Assembly: GCF_902686445.1 (NCBI RefSeq)
Contig: NC_062219.1
Span: 146,488,057-146,552,056 of the forward strand
DNA: 64,000 nucleotides
Direction of reading: 5' to 3'
Origin: Sciurus carolinensis
Lineage: Eukaryota; Chordata; Mammalia; Rodentia; Sciuridae
In this document: positions 57,596 through 64,000 of the stretch, in pieces
How the letters are laid out: each line of letters opens with the position of its first letter
Position numbering within the stretch: position 1 is the stretch's first letter
The notes under the pieces: model-generated
Databases searched by the model: none
Seen by the model: the letters and a program-made list of their open reading frames with translations, nothing else
What the model was told of the DNA's origin: nothing
Made by a program: the position numbers and the translations under genes

Positions 57596-59254
57596 GGGAA
57601 CCCCGGCCAAGGACTCCTCTTGCTAGTTTCCCAGTCTGTCTCTGCCAGAGTGTGAAGAGGGAGGGGGCTGTTGGTTGATGGATCTACATGGGCAAATGCC
57701 TGGGCCTTGGCATCTTCCAAAAGCACCCAGCTGCCCATTAAACTAAAGCAAGCAAAGGGAAAATCCTAATGGTAAAATTCCAGTCTTCCAAGAAAATTGG
57801 TTTAACCAACGCTGGCATCTGGATCTAAGGTCAGGGAGGGGATCGTACCAGAAAACCAACAGCAAAAGGCATCATCTGCCCAGCTGCCTTCTGTGTGTGC
57901 ACACGAGAAGTTGTTTTTCACTTTTATGCCTCACAAAAACTCTCAGGAAAGACAGACTTCTAAATAACAAAATATCTCCTCCATAAAAAGCCCTTTCACA
58001 GAAGCAAGGCTTTTATTTCAGCTTTTACAGCACTCTTTGCCCTTCTGTGCTTTGTCCTGAGATCTTATAAAACCAAGATTTAGCTCTTTCATAATTCATG
58101 GCATGTAATGTTTTCAGTCCTTGAATTTTCTTTAGGAAATGAATAATTATACAATTCCCGTCTATCACAGGGAGCAGCGCGTCTTTATTTTTCTATGAAA
58201 GCTGAGGATTTAGACTTTTTTGGAAAAAGTCAGATGTCTATACACCGCTATTGCAGAGAAATATAATCGAGTGTCACTTCCTTTCAACTAACGGGGTATG
58301 AGACCAGACTAAATCAATAAAAAGTTTGAGTTATGGACTGCACTTGAAAGGAATACAATTTTATTGCTTTCAAGTACACATAAAGTCAAGTTAGGCTAAT
58401 CAAGTGGTGTCCTTAGAGGATTTTCTTTAGCGAATAAACAAGGATGAACTGTAATTATCACAGTTTACTCACTAATTAATATTCTCCATACCACTGGTTG
58501 GTTACCATTACACTAATGCCACTGGTTTATCAGTAGCTCATTAGGTACTATCCCTGGTCTATTTTTATTTCACAACAATTCTTCTCCTATAGAAAAACTC
58601 TCAAGTTCGTTCACTTAAGTAATTTTAAAATCCTCTGTTTAATCTTTTTTACATTTTTAGTTTGCCTAAGGCTTGATTTGAACCTTGTCACTTTCAAGCA
58701 TTAGATGGGTCTGCCGCTGATCTTTAACTGGCTTGATGATCCCTTTCAATCAACTGTGGTTTAGTGAAGAAAGAAATTAAAGACCTGGGCTGCAGCCAAA
58801 TTACTCACCCTCCCTGATCTTATTTCTTCTTCAGATCAGAATTAGTACATGCCTCAAAAGACAGTGTTAGGATGAAAGAGGTTTTACATAGGTGACTATC
58901 TGCTCTGTAAAGAGAAGCTTTATTCAAATATTGGTTATTCTTTTTACAAATTCTGGATTAATGAAGCTCAAGTAAATGATATATTTTTTTTAATGTATGA
59001 GAAAAACTTGTTCAGTCTAATTTTTCCCAGGGGAGTCGCTCCCGGTGAGTCATAAAGGGTTTTAGGAAGCCCTCTGTCTCTTCAGGCCTTTACAGTGCTA
59101 TTTTGTTTGCAAACCGTAACCCATGATTTATAAAAACAGACACCTCTCCTTGGGGACCTAAATTAAGGTCTGCCTCCTCCAAAGCTCGCTGTAATCACTG
59201 CATTCCAGTTATTTCTCTGCCTCCTCTGGTTGGCTAGAGCCTGTGTCTGGAAGA
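57596..59254. other. Unique sequence, AT-rich middle
   Basis: No open frame of note and no named repeat. 58380-58660 is AT-rich and structureless by eye. 58790-58920 is faintly MIR-like. Long repeat-free AT-rich stretches like this are where conserved enhancers are often found, but nothing in the sequence alone shows it. Confidence 0.45.
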
Positions 59255-59640
59255 AATTCAACCAACAATTACTGAGACCTGCTGGGTGCTGGGTGGGGAG
59301 GTAGGAGGTGGTGGGATCCAAGGTGAAGAGAAGGCCAAAGGACTAATCCAACAGTGAGCCGTCCCTTCCTCAGGAATTTGTCATGTACTGAGGGACACAC
59401 ATGGGACATTTAAACCCTGGGAGGCAAATACTGATAAGTGCAAAATGGTGATAGAGACAGTTGAACACACAGTGAGGAGAGATTGGTTCTGAGCTGGAGC
59501 GTCTAGTAAGGCTTCTAGGAAGAGAAGGGATCCTAGCCGAGTCTTGGGAGATGTCTCAGATCAGAGGAAGGAGTGAGATCTATGGTTAGATCCAAGCTGG
59601 TGAGCTCTGGGTGGGTTTGGATGCAGGGGAGACCGGGCAG
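59255..59640 (-). repeat. L2 LINE 3' region, antisense
   Basis: 'aaccaacaattactgagacc', 'tgctgggtgctgggtgggga', 'aaatactgataagtgcaaaa', 'ctagtaaggcttctaggaag' and 'gagtcttgggagatgtctca' follow the reverse-complement L2 order. Confidence 0.6.
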
Positions 59641-60135
59641 CTGAATCACAGGTGTGTAGCAGGATGAACTATAGGAGGTGACATACCTAAACCCAGGTGT
59701 GGGAAAATCACAGTTCTTTGCTTAAATCAACTTACTCCAGATTCAGAGTCGCCCAGCCACCATGCAGTTGGAATGTCCCACCTCAGCCATGACGAAGCTG
59801 TCATTCTGGTCCTCAGGAGTGTGGAGTGCCTTTGGGGTCCACAGAAAATGGGGCAGAGACCTCTGTGCTCCCGTCCACCACAGTCACCGCGGAGAGGTCT
59901 GGTGTTGAAGCCGGAGGGACGTGTAGGCGCTTGCTCCTGTGGTTAAGGTGAAGAGCGGATTCTTGTAAGGGTACACCAGCCAGCCATTCCCCGCTGTGGC
60001 CCTTGCCTTCCTGGGACTTTACCTGAGAGGCTGCCACTCCCAGGCCTTGAACTCTTCTCCACTTTGGAAAATCACCTCTTTCCTCCTCTTGCTCTAAGTC
60101 TCTCCATTCTGCTCCTAGTGTGTCACCCCTAGTGT

Positions 60136-60480
60136 GACAGCGTTGGTCCACTCAGGCTACTGTAACAGCTACAGGAACAGGGTGACTTAACCAGGTGGCA
60201 AGCACTTTCTCTGGGTGCGGAGGCTGGAGGCCTAGGATCTAGGTGCTGGCTGATTCAGATCTTGGCAAGGGACTTTTCCCGACTTGCAGATGCTCACAAG
60301 GCCTCTCCTGGGAAGTGAGGGAGAACCCTCGTGTCTCCTCTTCTTAAGGGCCCCATCCTCACGATCTCCTCCAAACCAAATTATCTCCCAAGAGTTTCTG
60401 CTTCCAAATACTGTCACAGGAGAATGAGTTTCACAATTCACAGCAAATGAATTTTGGGGAGACAGAAATACCCAGGTATT
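60136..60480 (-). mobile_element. ERVL-MaLR-type LTR, antisense, decayed
   Basis: 'ccactcaggctactgtaaca', 'aggctggaggcctaggatct', 'atctcccaagagtttctgct', 'tccaaatactgtcacaggag' and 'caaatgaattttggggagac' follow the antisense MLT1-like order. The 140-codon minus frame 60232-60654 overlaps it and is not a gene. Confidence 0.55.
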
Positions 60481-61286
60481 AACAATGACAATGTATGTGA
60501 TAATCCCAGCGGTTTGCAAATGGCAGAAGTGCTCTTGGCTCTGACCTGCTAGGAGTGGTGAAGGCCTGGCTCTCAGTTCAAATTGGGAGGAAGGATAAAA
60601 ATACAGAAAGCAAAAGTCAAGGTCATAACATCTCCGGAAAGAAATCAGCCCCATGTTTTATTGCTTTTCTCATAGGGCTGTATTTTGCTGTTACCTCTTT
60701 ATTTGGATAAATTTTTCAACTCAACTCTATTGTACATACCTGGAGGCCAATAAATATGTTTTCACATCTTTTTATCCTCCAGGGCACTTAGGCAAGTTGC
60801 ATGATCAGAGAAAGTGCTTTTGACTATTTGTTGAGTGACAGGAAATGGATGCTGTCCAGGACCACCCAGCGTATGACCAGGGCTGGCCCTGTGTGGACAG
60901 GAGTCTAGGGCTCCTCATGAATGACTTTCCCAGCCATTGCCACACACATGCACCCACACATTCCTCAAAGGACACATAAATAAATATGGAATTTAACATC
61001 ACTGGGGAGTTTCTTATTCTGTATATTATTTCATTTTTAGTTGTAGGTCATAGAGAAACTGGCATCTCTCATCAGTGCAAAAAGTTCTAATTTGGCAACT
61101 TACCCAACAGAGAAGTTAACAGATACCAAAGAAAGACCATCCCCCGGAAGTCACGTTTCCAAAGACTGACATGGCTGAGAGCCAGGGAAGCACAAATTGG
61201 AAGTATTTTATTATTACTAAAATCAGCAAAGCTACCAGGTCCCCATCTCCTCTCCATAGACACACACACATGTGCGTACCAAGTAG

Positions 61287-61505
61287 AATCCTGAGCAGCC
61301 GGGCTTGGCAGCACCCACCTGAATCCCAGCAACTTGGGAGGTTGAGGCAGGAGGATCACAAGTTCAAAACCAGCCTCAGCATCTTAGCAAGACCCTAAGC
61401 AACTTAGCAGGAAAAATTAAAAAGCAAAAAGGGCTGGGGCTGGGGCACAGTGGTTAGGTGCCCCTGGGTTCAATTCCTGGTACCAAAAGAAAAAATTCCT
61501 GAACA
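61287..61505 (+). repeat. B1-dID SINE with near-perfect target duplications
   Basis: Body about 61298-61494: B1 half ('gccgggcttggcagcaccca', 'cttgggaggttgaggcagga'), A-rich linker, ID half ('gggctggggctggggcacag', 'cccctgggttcaattcctgg'), A tail. Flanks are aatcctgagca (61287-61297) and attcctgaaca (61495-61505). Confidence 0.92.
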
Positions 61506-61990
61506 AAGATTGTGTTGGTTTCCTGTGACTGTTGTAATAAATCACTACAACCTTGGAGGCTTAAAACAACAATTTTATTCTCTCACATTTTTTAATTCTG
61601 TAAGCCTCAAATCAGTATCTCTGGGACAAAATCTAGGTGCAGGCAGGGCGAGGCCCCTTCTCCTTTGGGACAGAACACATTCCTTACCTCTTCGTTTTGG
61701 TGCCTCTAGCATTCCTCAGCTGTGGCTGTCACTTCAATCACGGTCATGTGGTCACGGTCAACACCTTTACATCCCCCCCTCCTCTCTGTGCATCAAATCT
61801 CCTCCTTTCTCCTTCTTAAAATACAGGTAATTGCACTCAAGGCTCACCTGGATAACTCGGACACTCCTCATCTCAAGACCCTTAACTCAATCAGCTTTGC
61901 AAAGCCCCCTCCCCAGGGACCCTCCCCAGGTACATTCACAAGGCCCTGGATTAGGATGTGGCAATCTTTGGGGACAGCCATGTTTTAGCC
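61506..61990 (-). mobile_element. Old LTR-like repeat, antisense, family uncertain
   Basis: 'gtgttggtttcctgtgactg', 'aggcttaaaacaacaatttt', 'attctctcacattttttaat', 'atcaaatctcctcctttctc' and 'ggattaggatgtggcaatct' are in the order of a dispersed mammalian LTR/MaLR-like repeat. Overlapping frames of 60-126 codons across it are not genes. Confidence 0.45.
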
Positions 61991-62424
61991 TTATTGGAGT
62001 TCTTATTACCAACCCTAGAGCTCCCCTAATTATAATTATTAATGGATAATTATCCGATGTACACACTAGCTGGATTTTTACTTTTCGCCTCTGTTTCTCT
62101 TGGGCCTATTTTTGGCCACATTATTCTAGGTGTTGGGAGATGAACTTAAAGAAATCAACTTAACAACTACGATTTCTGACAAAAAGGTTGTTGAGGAGTT
62201 TAAATAATTGACTAAAATGAAAATAATATTACCTGGGATTGTTTATTCTGTGCCCAATTTAGCTCAGATAATCAAGAATCAATAATACACCTAGAGTTGA
62301 GAACCCAGAGGTAGATCAAATAAATTCTTCATTTTCTTTCTGTATTTTCTTTAGACTCTTCTATTGCTAGTTTAGCAAATTACAAATTAATGAGCTGTGG
62401 AGAAGTAGATTATGAAATCCAACC

Positions 62425-62560
62425 TAAAGGGCAGGAGTCTCAGCTCTGTTTCTGTTTACTCTGGATTTATTATGGCCAATCACTTAACTTCACCGTGGGA
62501 AATTTGAAAAATGAAAAGAATGATTATATTTATTTACTTTATATGGCACTAGAATTCTTT
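62425..62560 (+). repeat. MIR-like SINE fragment
   Basis: 'gcaggagtctcagctctgtt', 'tatggccaatcacttaactt' and 'aaaatgaaaagaatgattat' resemble the MIR core and tail. Weak but ordered. Confidence 0.45.
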
Positions 62561-62949
62561 AAAGATAATGGATCTTTCGAACTGACCCAAGAAAATGTAT
62601 GCTAAGCACTTTTGTGTTTCTAATGGAATATTTAATACTGTGGGTTTAAATATTTCCACCTTCATTCACTTATCTGTTTATTCAGCAACTATTTACTCAG
62701 TGGCAGACAAGTGTTCGCTGCTGTTCTGGTTGCTGGGGCGCCCTAAAATTCTGTGCCTTGTCGCGATCTTAAAGCTTAAATATTGGCAGATCTAGTTTAA
62801 TGAGTACATGTTGATTTGCCCTCCTAACATCCTAGAAAGGAGGGTTGTTGGAGAAATCCAACAACGTTAGAGTCAATATTGACCTTGACTGGTTCCTTTG
62901 CCTCTGGTGGCATTGGAAAAGACCTCGAGGCTGCCACGCTACCAGCTAG

Positions 62950-63378
62950 GACGAGACAGCAAGGCGCTCAGGGGTTGAAATAAGTGAAATAAAGATCCGA
63001 TCTGTTCGCCAGTTCATTGAACTGATGAAGATGGCAGTTGAAATCATCCTGGTTCCAGAATTAGTGAAGGAAGGAATTCTTTACTATCTTAACATCAAAC
63101 AAACCAATAGTGCAATCCTTATCAAACTATCTGAATAAATGCCTATGTGATTTTTAAAATGTACATGGAAACCCGATTCTTACCTAGGATAGGCTCTGCT
63201 TCTTCTGGACCTTCATATGCTACACATTTTCTTGTTATAAATAAGTTAACATTCTGATGGCAATCTCTGTTTTTATTAAGCCTATTTATGTATCAGTCTG
63301 GATCAGGACAGTGGGCTTTATGAATTGCTTTGATGTACACTAAGATCAGATGGAAAATAAACATAATTTAAAAAAAAA
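62950..63378 (+). pseudogene. Possible retrocopy: open frame plus 3'-UTR-like tail
   Basis: A 62-codon open frame without a start ATG (62950-63138) reads in part SEIKIRSVRQFIELMKMAVE and ends in TAA. It is followed by about 220 bases with no long frame, an AATAAA at 63356-63361 and a 9-base A-run at 63370-63378, the layout of a processed transcript's 3' end. I recognise no gene and found no target-site duplication. Chance is the main alternative. Confidence 0.2.
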
Positions 63379-63390
63379 TATATATATATA
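63379..63390. repeat. (TA)n short run
   Basis: About six TA units directly after the A-run, possibly derived from it. Confidence 0.9.
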
Positions 63391-63558
63391 GGGCCAGAGG
63401 TTGAGAGGAGGGTTAGGAAAAACACATTGACAGTGTGTTTCACCCAGAAAACAGGAATGTTCTCCTTCCATTCTGAATCACTATTTTCAGACAGACAAAA
63501 TCACCTACTAACTCACTGATGTCTTCTCTTCCTTGATTTTTAAACATGAATATTGGAC

Positions 63559-63647
63559 CTCAGTATAGTTTTCAAGTATAGTATATTTGAAATTGAGTAT
63601 ACTGAGTATACTCAGTATAGTATAGTATAACTCAGTATAGTTTTCAA
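63559..63647. repeat. AGTATA-rich local repeats with a hairpin
   Basis: The 17-base word ctcagtatagttttcaa occurs at 63559-63575 and 63631-63647. Between them lie GAGTATAC (63595-63602) and its exact complement GTATACTC (63606-63613) around a 3-base loop, plus several GTATA units. It looks like a local duplication and expansion. Confidence 0.93.
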
Positions 63648-64000
63648 ATATCAAGACAAAAGTACTGAGGCGTCACCAAAGCCATCCAGATGACCCCGCA
63701 CGGCTGGAAGTGATGGTGCCACATTAATGTGACAGAGCGGGGCAGCGAGCAGGACACCAGGGTTCCGGGTTGGGCAGAAACCGGTGGAAAAAGGTTCTGC
63801 CAGGCACTAATGCCTTGACCAGGCCCCGAGATTTCCCCTTGCTGAACCTCAGAGAGGGAGGGGACGCTCTGGGTACCACTGGGGTCAACCAAGGGTATCG
63901 ACCTACCTGTCACCATTCCCTCAGCTCCTCCCACCCTCCGTAGCTCAGTGTGAGGAGAACAAGCAGAGGAGGCGTGTGTTGGACGAAGCCACTTGTCCCC
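63648..64000. other. Unique GC-richer sequence, no gene recognised
   Basis: A 96-codon minus frame (63644-63934) has no recognisable domain. The stretch is richer in GC and CpG than the window average but too short to call an island. Confidence 0.45.

Noticed and set aside
60232..60654. 140-codon minus-strand open frame
   Set aside because: Lies mostly across an antisense MaLR-type LTR.
62880..63140. Short-chain dehydrogenase pseudogene
   Set aside because: A Gly-rich stretch in one frame (near 62905) and a basic stretch in another looked suggestive, but the order and spacing do not fit and no block could be matched.

Overview
This window reads as non-coding nuclear DNA from a rodent, most likely a squirrel-family (Sciuridae) species. 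The basis is the SINE population. There are solitary tRNA-Ala-derived ID elements, with promoter-like words such as tagctcagttggtagag and gttcaatccccagcacc. There are also B1-dID dimers, a 7SL-derived B1 half joined by an A-rich linker to an ID half, which are known from squirrels, dormice, beaver and some hystricognaths. The L1 3' ends share a polypurine-rich UTR and an antisense signature (gttctaattagttgtacatg). No bacterial, phage or plasmid feature is present. No exon, promoter or intact protein-coding gene can be supported. Every long open frame examined is either explained by a repeat (CA/GT arrays, L1, LTR) or looks like chance.

Layout. 1-10.5 kb: mostly unique sequence with old L2, MIR and hAT fragments and one ID. 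10.55-11.07 kb: a higher-order CA-rich minisatellite. 11.5-17.8 kb: dense repeats, including a MaLR LTR, four B1-dID copies (two nested in one another), an ID with clean target duplications and old L1. 17.8-26.5 kb: mostly unique, with an L1 inserted into an L2. 26.5-34.2 kb: L1 3' ends in both orientations, a poly(A)-only insertion, and an antisense ERVL-type pol relic. 34-46 kb: unique sequence with ID, B1-dID, MaLR, hAT and microsatellites. 46-54 kb: four old L1 3' ends. 54-64 kb: a MaLR solo LTR with a 27-base internal A-run, a further ID, B1-dID and LTR relics, and a possible retrocopy tail near 63 kb.

All L1 copies seen are 5'-truncated and decayed, as expected for a lineage where L1 activity is reported to have declined. 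The most distinctive items are insertion-history structures that can be read directly from target-site duplications: nested SINEs, an L1 splitting an L2, two very short L1 tails, a poly(A)-only insertion, and a microsatellite born in a SINE tail. I found no evidence of a new functional system. The unique stretches may be intronic or intergenic, and cross-species alignment would be needed to find conserved regulatory elements. Repeat boundaries are approximate unless target-site duplications are given, and family names are by eye.
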